Of a DNA stretch of 64,000 nt, positions 1-10,633 are shown piece by piece. The stretch is from the NCBI GenBank assembly GCA_023091735.1, contig JALKBU010000013.1:62001-126000 (forward strand), given 5' to 3'. Positions within the stretch are counted from its first letter, which is position 1, and the number at the start of each line of letters is the position of its first letter. The notes below the pieces were generated by a model. It did no database searches, had not been told where the DNA came from, and saw nothing but the letters and a program-made list of their open reading frames with translations. The stretch comes from Trichomonas tenax (lineage: Eukaryota; Parabasalia; Trichomonadida; Trichomonadidae). Made by a program: the position numbers and the translations under genes.

Positions 1-1
1 C

Positions 2-2275
2 TTCTCGAGACTCAGTCCAGAAAAGTGCGAATACTTCTCTAAGGAGTTCGATCTTCCAGCTCTCGGCCAGAGCATCATCGCTGTTCCTGTCTTTGGTATC
101 GACAAGAAGCCAATCGCTGTTCTCACAGCTTATGGCAAACGCGGCGCAAACATGTTCTCAAGTGTCGATGTTTCCAGCCTCCAGCAAATCGCTGTTCAAA
201 TTGGTGTCAACATCACTAACATTCTCACCGCACAGGCAGTTCAAACAGCCAAATCAAAGGCTTCCACCGTCACAGGAAACTTCGAGAAGCCAATGAAGGC
301 AATCATCTCTGCCATGTCATCAAAGAACCCACAGCAGAAGAAATACCAAGTTTGCGAAGTCGTTGCCAAAGAAATCGCTCATGCTGTTAACTGCGACTTA
401 GTGGCCATTTGGGATGTCGATTCCAACAACAAGATCAAGCAGCAGTTCATCCTCAAGTCGACAAATCCGTTTGGCCAAACAGTCAATGTTCCTACTCTCG
501 TCCAGAATGCGATCAAGGACAAGCAGACAATAGAATGCAGTGTTGCAAGTGAACTCAGGGGCATGCTTGGAACATTCGATGAGGAAACCAACTACAAGTC
601 ATACTCGAACATTACATATCCATGCGTTTCTAACGAAGTCGATGACTGCAAGTGGATCATCATGTGCGAGAACTCTCTCAATGCACAAGGGAGATTCACT
701 GAACACGATGCTCAATTAATCTCAGATTTCTCACTGTTCTTAACACATTTCGGCGACTTAACGAATATGATTACTGTTCTTGATAAATCTGCAAGAATCA
801 CGCAAATCCACAAAGCTCTCTTCGAGAAACTCATTCCAACAACACCTGATATCACAGACAGACTTCTTGCTGAACTTGCCACACAACTTAATGCCAACGA
901 TTATGCATTGTATCATATCGATAATGTTTCTGAGCAACTTTCATTGATTGCTGCGGCTCCAGAATCTCTCGCATCAAAGAATGCTCAACTTTCTCACGGC
1001 TTAGTTGGCCAAGTTGCAACAAATGGCAATGCTGTCAATACAACAGAACTTTCCAAACATGATGTTTACAATGCAGCAATTGACTCCCTCGGAAGGAATC
1101 CAGAGAACGCATTGATTATCAAGGTATCAGATAATCTCGTTTTAGAGCTGACAGGCGAAAACTCATTCAGTGCTCTTGATGAACAAGCGGCTCTTGAATC
1201 CAAGTATCTCATCGCACAGTCTGTCGACATCACGAAGAACCTTGGTGAAGCGAAGAGCAGCGCTGTCGGTGGTGGTATTTCTACTGAAGAACGCGCATCA
1301 TTCATGAGCAGAGCTTCAGCACCAACAAGATCAGATATAGAAGAATACGGTGATAGATTATTCAACATTTTATCATACAACGATGATGATAGAATGATTA
1401 TGATATTGAAGTTATTTGTTTCACAAGGTGTCATTAGAAAGCTTCAAGTTCCATTCCAGAAGTTAACCCAGTTCATTTGCTCACTCAGATCATGCTACAA
1501 CACTACTCCTTACCACAACTGGACCCACGCATGCGATGTTATGCAGTTCGTGTTCAGCTGTATCATTCGCGGCCACTTAAGGAAGTTCTTGAACGATCTC
1601 GAAATATTGGCTCTCCTTCTTGCTGCTATTTGCCACGATGTCGACCACCATGGTTTGAACAACGCCTTCCACAAGAAGGCACGAACTCCACTGGGCATTC
1701 TTTATGAAGATAAACCAGTCATGGAAATGCACCACTGCGCAACTGCTATCAGACTTCTCGCAATGCCAGAACACGACATTCTTGAAGGAATCGAGTCTTA
1801 TGCTGATAGGTGCCACTTCTATGAGTTCTTCATTAAGATCATTCTTGCCACAGATATGGAGAAGCACATGCAGTACATCAAAGACTTCGAAGAGGTCACT
1901 AAGGAATTCGATAAGCGTAATGAGAAGCACAGACTTCTTCTTGCTCAGATAGTCATCAAAGCAGGCGATCTTTCCAACACCACACGTGCATTCGATACTG
2001 CTGCAGCGATGGCACAGAACCTTCTTGATGAGTTCTTCAAGCAAGGCGACCTCGAGATGAAGCTTGGCGTCGAAGTCACACCAATGTGCGATAGAACTAA
2101 AGCACAGCACATCTCATGTTCACAAGTCGGCTTCTACGGCTTCTGCGCAAACCCTCTTCTCACAGCGCTCGGAAAGTTCATCACGTCTCTAGCGGATAAC
2201 ACAGAGCAGCTTGAAAAGAATAAGAGAGTTTGGGAGCAGCAAAAGATTGCTTGGGAGCAATCACTTCAAAAATAA
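2..2275 (+). CDS. GAF-domain 3',5'-cyclic nucleotide phosphodiesterase (5' partial)
   Basis: The frame is open to the left edge, so the true start lies outside the window; the first Met is at 152. The product hydrolyses cAMP and/or cGMP. The N-terminal part contains GAF-type small-molecule-binding regions: one ends near base 240, another spans about 350-700. The C-terminal part is a class I PDE catalytic domain with the metal-binding signature HNWTHACDV (about 1513-1539), then HDVDHHG (about 1634), TDMEKH (about 1851) and KAGDLSN (about 1960). All metal ligands expected for the family are visible, so it should be active. The GAF-PDE order is that of mammalian PDE2/5/6/10/11. A C-terminal helical tail rich in Glu, Gln and Trp follows. 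The stop is TAA followed at once by TAG. Many C-ending codons suggest good expression. Substrate specificity cannot be read from sequence. Confidence 0.9.
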   Translation, partial: FSRLSPEKCEYFSKEFDLPALGQSIIAVPVFGIDKKPIAVLTAYGKRGANMFSSVDVSSLQQIAVQIGVNITNILTAQAVQTAKSKASTVTGNFEKPMKAIISAMSSKNPQQKKYQVCEVVAKEIAHAVNCDLVAIWDVDSNNKIKQQFILKSTNPFGQTVNVPTLVQNAIKDKQTIECSVASELRGMLGTFDEETNYKSYSNITYPCVSNEVDDCKWIIMCENSLNAQGRFTEHDAQLISDFSLFLTHFGDLTNMITVLDKSARITQIHKALFEKLIPTTPDITDRLLAELATQLNANDYALYHIDNVSEQLSLIAAAPESLASKNAQLSHGLVGQVATNGNAVNTTELSKHDVYNAAIDSLGRNPENALIIKVSDNLVLELTGENSFSALDEQAALESKYLIAQSVDITKNLGEAKSSAVGGGISTEERASFMSRASAPTRSDIEEYGDRLFNILSYNDDDRMIMILKLFVSQGVIRKLQVPFQKLTQFICSLRSCYNTTPYHNWTHACDVMQFVFSCIIRGHLRKFLNDLEILALLLAAICHDVDHHGLNNAFHKKARTPLGILYEDKPVMEMHHCATAIRLLAMPEHDILEGIESYADRCHFYEFFIKIILATDMEKHMQYIKDFEEVTKEFDKRNEKHRLLLAQIVIKAGDLSNTTRAFDTAAAMAQNLLDEFFKQGDLEMKLGVEVTPMCDRTKAQHISCSQVGFYGFCANPLLTALGKFITSLADNTEQLEKNKRVWEQQKIAWEQSLQK

Positions 2276-2825
2276 TAGATATGATTTATATGCTAAATGT
2301 TTTATTTATGATTCATCAAATTCCTCTTTACCAACATCTTTAAAGGATCAAAGACCTTTATTAAATTTTTCACTGGATTGAATTTTGCAATTTTTTCAAA
2401 AAGATAACATTATCTTCTCTTATATTAAACTCATTGAATATATTCTTCAAAACATCCATATTATATTCATATACAGCAATGGCATGATTACCTTAAGGAG
2501 GATAGTTTTATATCAAATTTAAAATCATCACATCATCAAAATTGAAAAAGTTTATTTCAATAACGGAAATGATCTTAAATTAGATCATACATGATTTGAG
2601 AAGAAGTTTTGAGGTGACTTTTATTTATATGGCTAAATATGAAAAGCACACATCAGGTTCAGAATATATTTGATGAAAAATCAAAAATCTGTGTTATGCA
2701 TAAATATCTTTGAGATCGAGTTATATCTGGACCAGAAAAAGACGCACAAAAGGAAGTTCTTGCTATAACACTATAAAAAGTGAGTTCGCTTCAATGTATA
2801 ATCACGAAAAGTGACATCAACAATA
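2276..2825. other. intergenic region, AT-rich
   Basis: This 550-base gap between two plus-strand genes holds no credible ORF. The only element recognised is an AAAAGTGAC motif close to its right end, next to the start of the pecanex-like gene. Confidence 0.6.
2807..2815 (+). promoter_or_regulatory. AAAAGTGAC start-proximal motif
   Basis: AAAAGTGAC ends 10 bases before the ATG at 2826. The same word, or its complement TCACTTTT, lies immediately upstream of several other starts in the window (9681, 28211, 47309). A TCA trinucleotide at 2802-2804 could be the initiator. The role is inferred from position and recurrence. Confidence 0.45.
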
Positions 2826-5800
2826 ATGGAAAAATTGAGAAAAGGATGGCTTATTTCGATATTTGCCGGTTTCTCAATAGGAATATCTCCTTTCTATACT
2901 ATTGTTCGATCACTTGTTCTATTTTTTCTAGTAGCGATCCACTTTCTGCCGACTTTTGTTGGATTTTCGCCTTATGCGGGCTTTTGCTTTGCATTGGGTC
3001 TCTCCATACCATTGCTAGTCATTAAAACGCTGATGTACTACTTAAATTCACTCGTAAATCGATCATTTCAACTTGATGATGATCAAGTTAACACAGTTTC
3101 TGTAGATACACACGAAGAAATATCTCCGCCACCGGGAATTCCCAAAAAGCTCTGGCTTTTAAGATCAAATTTCTCATCAAATGTCGTAATTACAGAAGAA
3201 ATATTTTCCGATTTATTAAATCAAGGTTTTGATACTAATTCGATCGTTCTTTTCTTCAAATACGTGAGAAATCCATCGTTAATCGATACAATTCGGCCCA
3301 AAGAAGAGATCATTCCAATTAAAAAGGAATACATCAAAATTTGCGGCGTCGTTTGCAGATTGCCATTCAGTAGGCAAACACTCAATGCGTTATTTCCAGG
3401 AAATACTTCGATTCGATATTTAATTTACTTATTTTTCTTGTCAATGATTCAAGAAACGCTCATATCGCTTATAATACAGTACTTTAAAGTATATGAAAGA
3501 ATTGTTATTTCATTTTACTGCGGATTTTCTCTTTATTCACTTTTATCTCCACCAGAAGTTGATCCTTATTCAACAACGAAAGGAGATATCATGACAGGAA
3601 CTACAAGATCATTCTATATTTCGATTTTTGCAGCAATTTGGGTTATATTCACGCCTTTATCAAAAAATGCTCCAGAATATCAATATATCGATATATTTAA
3701 GATGAATTTTTACTGGCACCACATTTATTCGATAATAGCAGATTTTGCACACATCGCATTATTGGTATTTCCATTAATGCTTTTATTTTTGCTTCCTTTG
3801 CCTGCAACTTTTATCACATGGGCCTTGGAGAGTCTCTCGTACTATTTGTACGGTCTTTCAGGCTCTGGAGGCTTCACACACTCAATTACACAATTTTTAC
3901 GATCAACAGTTGTTTATATTATTCTTTATTTCATTGTACAGAAAATAACACCAATACGACTCTCTGGAGCGATAGGCATTGCCCTCCTTCTTCTGCAGAT
4001 TCCGCTTTCGTTCAATTCATTGATTAAGAAGAAAATGTTTAAGTTTTATTTGGTGATCTTTTTTTCATCATTAGTCGGCTTCGTTTCTTCGTATTCTTCA
4101 GCTGCCATGGCATATATCTCGTTCGAAAGCATTACAACAGTTAGCGCTGTTTTTTGTGCTTTACTAGATTTCGTTTGGCCTTTATTATGTGCAAACACAT
4201 ATTATGTCATTTTCTATATGAAAATTATTTCAAAGCCATCGAAAACAATCAATGCTTTGCGTCTTCTGACACCTTGTTTCTTCACCCCATTATTCATTGG
4301 CGGTATTCTACAGAGATGGAACTCCAACCCTGTTGTCAGTGCTTTGATCATTGTTTCAGCAATTAATAACTCTCTTTGTCAGAGCTATATTATGGCTTCA
4401 GCCATTATTTTAGAGCGTATTACTTTTGGTATTGAACTGGCAATGCCTAACCCTGCAATTAACTTATTACTTGCAATGACGCTCGCACGTAAATTGTTGT
4501 CTGTTTCAACAATTATCGATTACTGGAAAAGAGGAAGACTTGCTGGTTTTTATTTGGTTTACGACACATATTACTCTGACTCAGTCAAAGACAAAATCAA
4601 GTACTTCTTCGCTACAAGCATCTTCACTGTTATTCCAGGCCCAGACCGTGTTTTAACAACACCTGCTTTCGTGTGGTCTGTTATGACGGGAGCTCCATTT
4701 TTGTCGCCACAAAACGTTTCATTATTCATGCTTCCTTGTTCTCCTCGTCCTAACTGTTTCTGGGACTACACAACAACAACAGATGATAACATTGCAAAGC
4801 CTTTTATCGTAGCTTTGACTGAGCATTCCGTTGAAGTTCCTGTTTACACATCGATGTCAAGAGCGTTAACAATGAATCTTGCGATTTTGATAAGAAACGG
4901 AACTCTCGGAATTGTCGATTCCAACGACTTCTTCTTATTCCTCAGTGAACCACTTGCTGCGTTTGTTCACATCATTGCTTTAGAACCACAAAGCGTAAGA
5001 TTCCAAGTGCGCGGCCTTGAATACAATGACGAAACATTATGTCATCTCGGAGAAATCGCGCATTTGAAGGACGACGTTTCTCTTTACACAGACAGAGTTC
5101 CAAACTTCATGTCACAGCTGACTTACTCTGGAACTAACTGGAAGACGAGGGCAACAAATGTATCACTGATGCAGTATAATGTTGTCACGATACAACTCAA
5201 CAGAGCATTTCTTGGTGTCGAAAGAGAGCAAACACTTTTCTGGGCTGCAGTAACTTTCTGCAACATTTTGTGCGGTAAGGAAACAATCATTATAGACCAA
5301 GAACCTGCTGAATGCCCAGAAATACTCAGCACTATCATAACAGCAATGAGTCTTGCTGTAGACAAGAAAAAGGCAGCAAAAGCATTCGCTGAGTTTATCG
5401 ATCTCACGTTGAATGAAGGCTTTATTTCGACAGATAGAATTGCAGAATTCTTCATCCAAAAGATCCCAGAAGATGCTGATGCTCTATTTGTTGGTCTCCA
5501 TTACCCAGCTGCTCAATTATTTGCTCTTGTTTTGGCGCTCGATTCGATGCAGATGGCGCCAGAAACAGATGATGTTGTTGAATGCGTTACATATATCAGC
5601 GAGGTCACTCAGCAGTATATGAGTGCACCAATCACATCGCACGAGTTCCAGACAACATTCAAACTCGAAGAATCAGATTTGTTTTCGATTACAGAACGCT
5701 CAGGCGAAAAACTTGCGGTTTTCTTCAAATTAACAGAAGTTAACTATGATATTATACACATCCAAAGGGAGTTCGTCCGCTCTTTCTGGGCGAGCGAGGC

Positions 5801-5975
5801 CTTCCTTCAGATATATCTCGGTGAAGACAACAGTGAAAGACTCTCAATCCAAGAAGATGATCACATGCTTCATAACTTGATTCTTCAAGCGTGCGATCTC
5901 CCGATCGGATATCCGGCCTTAGTTTCCCCTATTAAGTCTTCATTCGTTCCTTCTCCGTTCTCCATTTTCTATTAA
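2826..5975 (+). CDS. pecanex-like multi-spanning membrane protein
   Basis: This 1049-residue protein has many hydrophobic segments in its first ~570 residues and a long soluble C-terminal part. Pecanex-family landmarks are visible: a segment 'SLLSPPEVDPYSTTKGD' followed by a membrane span, an 'FVWSVMTGAPFLSP' motif near residue 605, and the family's C-terminal domain near 685-735 ('GIVDSNDFFLFLSEPLAAF' followed by 'VRFQVRGLEY'). Animal pecanex is an ER membrane protein linked to Notch signalling; its role in protists is unknown. I chose ATG 2826 over the GTG at 2811, because the GTG belongs to the AAAAGTGAC motif. The last two thirds use more C-ending codons than the first. The family call rests on remembered motifs, not an alignment. 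Confidence 0.75.
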   Translation: MEKLRKGWLISIFAGFSIGISPFYTIVRSLVLFFLVAIHFLPTFVGFSPYAGFCFALGLSIPLLVIKTLMYYLNSLVNRSFQLDDDQVNTVSVDTHEEISPPPGIPKKLWLLRSNFSSNVVITEEIFSDLLNQGFDTNSIVLFFKYVRNPSLIDTIRPKEEIIPIKKEYIKICGVVCRLPFSRQTLNALFPGNTSIRYLIYLFFLSMIQETLISLIIQYFKVYERIVISFYCGFSLYSLLSPPEVDPYSTTKGDIMTGTTRSFYISIFAAIWVIFTPLSKNAPEYQYIDIFKMNFYWHHIYSIIADFAHIALLVFPLMLLFLLPLPATFITWALESLSYYLYGLSGSGGFTHSITQFLRSTVVYIILYFIVQKITPIRLSGAIGIALLLLQIPLSFNSLIKKKMFKFYLVIFFSSLVGFVSSYSSAAMAYISFESITTVSAVFCALLDFVWPLLCANTYYVIFYMKIISKPSKTINALRLLTPCFFTPLFIGGILQRWNSNPVVSALIIVSAINNSLCQSYIMASAIILERITFGIELAMPNPAINLLLAMTLARKLLSVSTIIDYWKRGRLAGFYLVYDTYYSDSVKDKIKYFFATSIFTVIPGPDRVLTTPAFVWSVMTGAPFLSPQNVSLFMLPCSPRPNCFWDYTTTTDDNIAKPFIVALTEHSVEVPVYTSMSRALTMNLAILIRNGTLGIVDSNDFFLFLSEPLAAFVHIIALEPQSVRFQVRGLEYNDETLCHLGEIAHLKDDVSLYTDRVPNFMSQLTYSGTNWKTRATNVSLMQYNVVTIQLNRAFLGVEREQTLFWAAVTFCNILCGKETIIIDQEPAECPEILSTIITAMSLAVDKKKAAKAFAEFIDLTLNEGFISTDRIAEFFIQKIPEDADALFVGLHYPAAQLFALVLALDSMQMAPETDDVVECVTYISEVTQQYMSAPITSHEFQTTFKLEESDLFSITERSGEKLAVFFKLTEVNYDIIHIQREFVRSFWASEAFLQIYLGEDNSERLSIQEDDHMLHNLILQACDLPIGYPALVSPIKSSFVPSPFSIFY

Positions 5976-6506
5976 AATAAAATATTCTTGTATGTAGGTT
6001 ATATAAAAATTCTCATGTTTTTTCCATTTATAAAATTGAAACTCAATAAATGGAAAAAATGATATTAGTGACGTAATTAACAATTATGGGTACTATTTTT
6101 ATAACAATCATCATTCTATATAATGGCTAGAATATCGTTTTCTTTATTTATTACAATATAATGTCTAGAAAATCTATTTCTTTATTACAATATCGATTCT
6201 ATATAATATTGTAATAATTGATATTTTTTGATATCGGGAAAAATTAATTTTCGAAGTAATTGAGATCTCATTATATCAGCAAGGAAAATGATTATCATAC
6301 TTCTATATAAATGTATATATTTAGAATCTAGTACAGATTCATTAAATATTATTTAAATATAATAAATAAGTTCCAATATCAAAATATAAGCTCTGAAAAG
6401 ATAAAGAAATTTTGGATATAAATAGAAAATTGACAAGTAAAGACTATTACATGTCGTAAAAGTGAAAAATCTACCAAAAAGTCAAAATTACTGTTCAAAA
6501 ATTAAA
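5976..6506. other. intergenic region, very AT-rich
   Basis: No ORF is credible. A short repeated phrase around 6125-6200 ('ctatataat' with 'tttctttatta') occurs two or three times. AAAAGTGAA lies at 6458-6466, 40 bases before the chosen start of the next gene. Confidence 0.5.
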
Positions 6507-8015
6507 ATGGAATCTCTCGAAATAATCAGCCATCAGGTTGTCGAGGACCATTTTGTTTACACGGTTATCGACAAAAAGTCGAATCCAATGCTAATTAAGA
6601 AGTTAACTGATATAGAAATTGCGCAGATCGATCAATCTGCGTCATTGAAATATTGGAAGAATTATTATGAAAATTACATGCACATAAAGTCGCAGCAGCA
6701 GACTGAAGCGGTTGTGAACGAAATTAATCGAGTTCTTAGCTCAAAATCAAATACGAATTCTTCAAATTCAACAAATAATCAGTCAACAACCACAGTACAG
6801 CATGCAGTAGTTAACATAAGTACAATCGAGTCAACAAATACATCTGCAAATATGGAAAAAACAAATACAACGAATTCTACCACAATTTCTACTAAAAATG
6901 ATCCAAAAGATCGAAATATGTCATTGCAGGAGCTTTTTTCACAAAAATCGGGCCAAAATATATCGGTTACACTAACAAATCAAAATACGCAATCAGCGCC
7001 ACCAAAACAGGTTTCTTCGACAAGAGACACAACACCACAACCTGCTCCAGCACAGCAGACTTCAACAAGCAAATCAATCGCTAGTTTAACTCGCCAAAAC
7101 ACAACAACGCAACAAAATATTTCAACAAATCAACAAAATGTTTCAACACAACAACAGCCAATCGTCAGGCAACCAGCGCAACCTCCTTCACAAACTCTAT
7201 CAAATGAATTTGCTCAACAGCAGCAAAAAACTAATCAAACAACACAAAACATTCCTCCGAGACAGACAATTAATCAACCGCCGCCAATGCCACCTCAACC
7301 AACATATACAAAACTTCCTGCGCAGCAATTAGCACAGCAGCAACCAATTCCTTTGTCAGCAGTCCAGAGAGTACAAATTCCAGCACAAACATTCGTACAA
7401 CCAGTAATGATAAACCAACCTTCAGTAATTCCTCAGTCAGCAGCAGTTTATCAGCAAACCCAGCAATTAATGGCGATGCAGCAGCAACAACATAGGGCAT
7501 TACAACAACAACAGCAGCAGATTGCATTACAACAACAGAGAGTATTACAGCAGCAGCAAAGATCATTGATGATGCAACAAAGAACACAACATTCACTCCC
7601 AACGCCAACACCACAGCCTACACCACAAAATCACCAACATATTTTAGTTCCCCGAAAACAGAAACCACCAAAGCCTGCATATGAAACAGAATTCCCTTCA
7701 CTTCCACCTGTTGCAGATGAAGATGCTGATGTTGGTGATCAAGCTTCAATGCAACTGCTTAAAACTCTTCCAGAAAATCAAAGGACTAATCACCTCTTAA
7801 CTATCCATGATAGATTTGTGATAGATGAAACATTCGAAGATATATTTTTCCAGAAATTACTCGATAACACAGACAACAGTATCAAGAATATGTCATTGAG
7901 AGAGCCATATAGAGAGAATGACAAGATCGTAATGGGGCATGTTTTTGATGATGAATCTCAAACAGATGTATTCCTTAATCAAGATTTAATGAAATATGTT
8001 TCATCCAAAACTTAA
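6507..8015 (+). CDS. Gln/Thr/Asn-rich low-complexity protein
   Basis: This is a protein of 502 residues that I do not recognise. The first ~55 residues look folded ('MESLEIISHQVVEDHFVYTV...'). Residues ~70-380 are low-complexity: Ser/Thr/Asn-rich at first, then dominated by CAA/CAG-encoded Gln runs (about 7440-7600) with Pro. The C-terminal ~110 residues are charged and non-repetitive, beginning after a Lys/Pro stretch with 'EFPSLPPVADEDADVG'. Such composition is common in transcription or RNA-granule proteins, but no domain proves this. ATG 6507 is preferred to the GTG at 6462 because of the trichomonad preference for ATG. It converges with the beta-helix gene on the other strand, with only 88 bases between them. 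Confidence 0.8.
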   Translation: MESLEIISHQVVEDHFVYTVIDKKSNPMLIKKLTDIEIAQIDQSASLKYWKNYYENYMHIKSQQQTEAVVNEINRVLSSKSNTNSSNSTNNQSTTTVQHAVVNISTIESTNTSANMEKTNTTNSTTISTKNDPKDRNMSLQELFSQKSGQNISVTLTNQNTQSAPPKQVSSTRDTTPQPAPAQQTSTSKSIASLTRQNTTTQQNISTNQQNVSTQQQPIVRQPAQPPSQTLSNEFAQQQQKTNQTTQNIPPRQTINQPPPMPPQPTYTKLPAQQLAQQQPIPLSAVQRVQIPAQTFVQPVMINQPSVIPQSAAVYQQTQQLMAMQQQQHRALQQQQQQIALQQQRVLQQQQRSLMMQQRTQHSLPTPTPQPTPQNHQHILVPRKQKPPKPAYETEFPSLPPVADEDADVGDQASMQLLKTLPENQRTNHLLTIHDRFVIDETFEDIFFQKLLDNTDNSIKNMSLREPYRENDKIVMGHVFDDESQTDVFLNQDLMKYVSSKT

Positions 8016-8103
8016 TATATTTTTTGTTTGTTTATATATAAAGTTTATATATTATATAATCAAAAAAAATTTTTTTAGTGTTATATAACATCTATAGATT
8101 TAT

Positions 8104-9681
8104 TTACAAGCCTTTTTTGGAGAAGAAAGTTCTTACAAAGTAATGTATTTTGTTCTGGAAGAGGAAGTATAAGAAAATCAACATAACGCAGAATAAAATG
8201 TTTGGACTCAAGATGGTGAACCAGGAATATATTGTGTCTTTCTTTTCTTTATAAGAACACATGAAGCACTCTCTTCTAAGCTTACTAGAAAGAGCGAGAT
8301 TATCAGAAGCAGTGAACTTCAAGCCGTATAATCTATGCTTTCCATCGATCTTCAAATGTCCTCCAATAACTTGTCCTTTGAAGAAATCGGAGAGAACATT
8401 AGTGATACCGCCTTGCGATGTGATGGAAGCTCCTTCTCCACCAATTGGTTGGTAGAAATGATTTGAATCTATATTAGAAATCGAATTTGTTACATTAATT
8501 GATGTTCCGTGTTCCTTTGTAAAATCGTTGTGATGAATCTTCACTTTAGACTCGTTGGCATAGATTGTTCCAAGCGATGCCATGTTCTCCGCGAAAGAAG
8601 TGAGTGTGATATCTATTGTACTGTTGGAGTCGGCCATAATTACTGAATCGTCAAATCGATTTTGCGAAAACTTTGCATGCTTGATGTCGATTTTTGATTT
8701 CAATCCGCGTGTGTCGACAAAAGACTTTCCTGAGTTTCCTTTGAAGTGTGCCGTTGAATATACAATGAACTGGCTTCCGGGGATATCAAACATTGGTTTA
8801 TCACCGCTGAAATTGTTCTTGAAATCAGATTCGTTGAATGTAACAACGGCGCCGGCTGAAGTACTTAAGAATGTTCCTTGGTTGTACTGAATAGAGTTAT
8901 TTGAGAAGTTAAATTCGCATGTTCCATCGCAAAGTAATAATTCTTGGTGATGATTATTTTCCCAAGTGCAATTCCAGAATCCGAAGCATGACCTGAACTC
9001 AAATTGGTGCAATGGTGCGAATGGCGATGCGTTATTACGAATTGTAGTATTTGTATATTCGCATACAGAATTAATTGCGTAAAGAAGAGATTGAGGTGAG
9101 TCATGTTCGACAAAGTTGCGCTCAATGACTGTCATGTTCAAATATAAGTGTGTCGAGAACATAGCGACAAGAGAAGTGTTTGTTACAGTGTTTTCTGCTA
9201 AATAACATTCATCGAGTTTGCATTTTCCAACACCGAACATTAACATTGCGATGCTGCCAACCATGTAGTTGTGAGTGAATGTGCACATCGAAATCACACC
9301 TTGATCGATTTTTCTGAAACACATAATAGAAGTTTTGAATCCTGTGAAGTGGAATTTATGCAATCTTGATTCTGCGGCCGATTGAAGGACAATGAATGAC
9401 ACGCCGTAAGGTTTGTAGTTTGTTCCGTTAATAGTCATATTATCTGAAGTTACAATCGCGCCTTTTCCTAGTGCAAAATTGAAAAGAACTCTTATCTTGT
9501 TCAAATCTTCCTCTTTATCGATGTATGAGCCGGAAATATGAATATAATCGCCTTTTTGGACTTGTCTCGCCGCATTTTCGAAATCACACGGCGCCAACGC
9601 GTGGCAGAAAGTGTTGTTGAGTCCATTGACCTTCGCGTAGAGCTCTTTGCAGAAAGAGTTGAAAATAAATAAACTCAACAT
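8104..9681 (-). CDS. Beta-helix (Pmp-like) surface protein with C-terminal membrane anchor
   Basis: This 525-residue protein starts with a hydrophobic, signal-like segment ('MLSLFIFNSFCKELYAKVNG'). Its body is made of irregular ~22-residue units rich in Asn, Phe, Thr and Ser, typical of a parallel beta-helix ('SNNSIQYNQGTFLS', 'HAKFSQNRFDDSV'). One hydrophobic span near residues 490-508 ('SPNILFCVMLIFLYFLF') is followed by a short basic tail. This is the layout of trichomonad Pmp-like surface proteins, thought to act in adhesion or cell-surface interaction. An AAAAGTGA motif lies 14-22 bases upstream of the ATG. The stop lies in TAAATAAA, a probable polyadenylation signal. Confidence 0.7.
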   Translation of the reverse strand: MLSLFIFNSFCKELYAKVNGLNNTFCHALAPCDFENAARQVQKGDYIHISGSYIDKEEDLNKIRVLFNFALGKGAIVTSDNMTINGTNYKPYGVSFIVLQSAAESRLHKFHFTGFKTSIMCFRKIDQGVISMCTFTHNYMVGSIAMLMFGVGKCKLDECYLAENTVTNTSLVAMFSTHLYLNMTVIERNFVEHDSPQSLLYAINSVCEYTNTTIRNNASPFAPLHQFEFRSCFGFWNCTWENNHHQELLLCDGTCEFNFSNNSIQYNQGTFLSTSAGAVVTFNESDFKNNFSGDKPMFDIPGSQFIVYSTAHFKGNSGKSFVDTRGLKSKIDIKHAKFSQNRFDDSVIMADSNSTIDITLTSFAENMASLGTIYANESKVKIHHNDFTKEHGTSINVTNSISNIDSNHFYQPIGGEGASITSQGGITNVLSDFFKGQVIGGHLKIDGKHRLYGLKFTASDNLALSSKLRRECFMCSYKEKKDTIYSWFTILSPNILFCVMLIFLYFLFQNKIHYFVRTFFSKKGL

Positions 9682-9695
9682 TTTTTAGAAATCCG

Positions 9696-9703
9696 TCACT
9701 TTT
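9696..9703 (-). promoter_or_regulatory. AAAAGTGA start-proximal motif
   Basis: On the coding (minus) strand AAAAGTGA, followed by C, sits 14-22 bases upstream of the ATG at 9681. It is the same word as at 2807. Confidence 0.45.
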
Positions 9704-9773
9704 CGAAATTGATATTTTGTGAATTAATAATCGGTTGAATTTTAGTTTTATATAAATTAAAATTCAAAATATT

Positions 9774-9900
9774 GGTCTGACCCAATTTTGATGAGTGTCT
9801 CACCCCGTCAAGGATATATTGCGCTAGAAGAGGCAAAGACCGAGCCAACAGAGTGTGCGAACCCTAGAGAAGGTGATTGACAGGAAATAGAGCAGTATTT
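9774..9900. other. GC-richer intergenic island, candidate non-coding RNA
   Basis: In a very AT-rich gap, about 120 bases have near-coding GC content but no ORF on either strand. I looked for U1, U2, U4, U5, U6, SRP and RNase P landmarks and found none convincing; only an ACAGAG word and a TGATGA box are present. The strand is unknown. Confidence 0.25.
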
Positions 9901-10633
9901 CCATTTTATGGTGATATTCAAATAATTTTAAAAAATCTCTAATTCGGACGAAGATATTCATTGCATGCATTACACATAACATATGGATCTGTGAAAATGA
10001 TCAAGGAACCTTTAAAAAGAACAAAATATCTTACAAAATAGTTATTGTTGCGTTTGTCTTCACAACTCTTAGAAAACTATATCTTTACTTGACATGCATG
10101 ATGTTCTCTGTTTGCTTGTTCAATTTCTCAATGAAAGAAAAATAATACAATTTTTTACTTAGAACTAATATGATAGATTCATTGAACAGCTCCAATTTTG
10201 CGAGCATGTATTTATGCGAATTTACCTATTTGCAGGCAAAGTCCAATCATAAGTTTGTTTCGGTGACTGATGCAAATTTTCACCTCCATTTATTAATCGC
10301 TGTGTCAACAAGTTGCAAATACTACACACAGTCTTTGGAAAATATTGCTATGCCAGAACATGTTCAAATCAAGCATAATTAATAATCAGAATATGAATCG
10401 ATCGATTTCATGATGACCACACCTGATTTATAACTTACATATTCTTGTTTTGTTTTTCAAAAACTTATTTTACTTGCCTATCGTGAATTCGTCGAAATCA
10501 CGAACGTGCTGACTCGAATTCATGATATTTTTTTAATATATTAGTATCAAACACTTCCTCATACAGGAGTATAGCTGTCATTCTAGTTTGCAAATTTTGG
10601 CACACTCCTAAGGTACCAAAAAACTAAATGTTT

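Noticed and set aside
10319..10331. ATACTACACACAG, close to the trichomonad 3' splice signal ACTAACACACAG
   Set aside because: One A is missing, there is no GTATGT-like 5' site and no coding exons lie on either side.
10170..10382. 70-codon ORF between HSP90 and the beta-helix gene
   Set aside because: No Inr, no domain and AT-rich composition as in the surrounding spacer.
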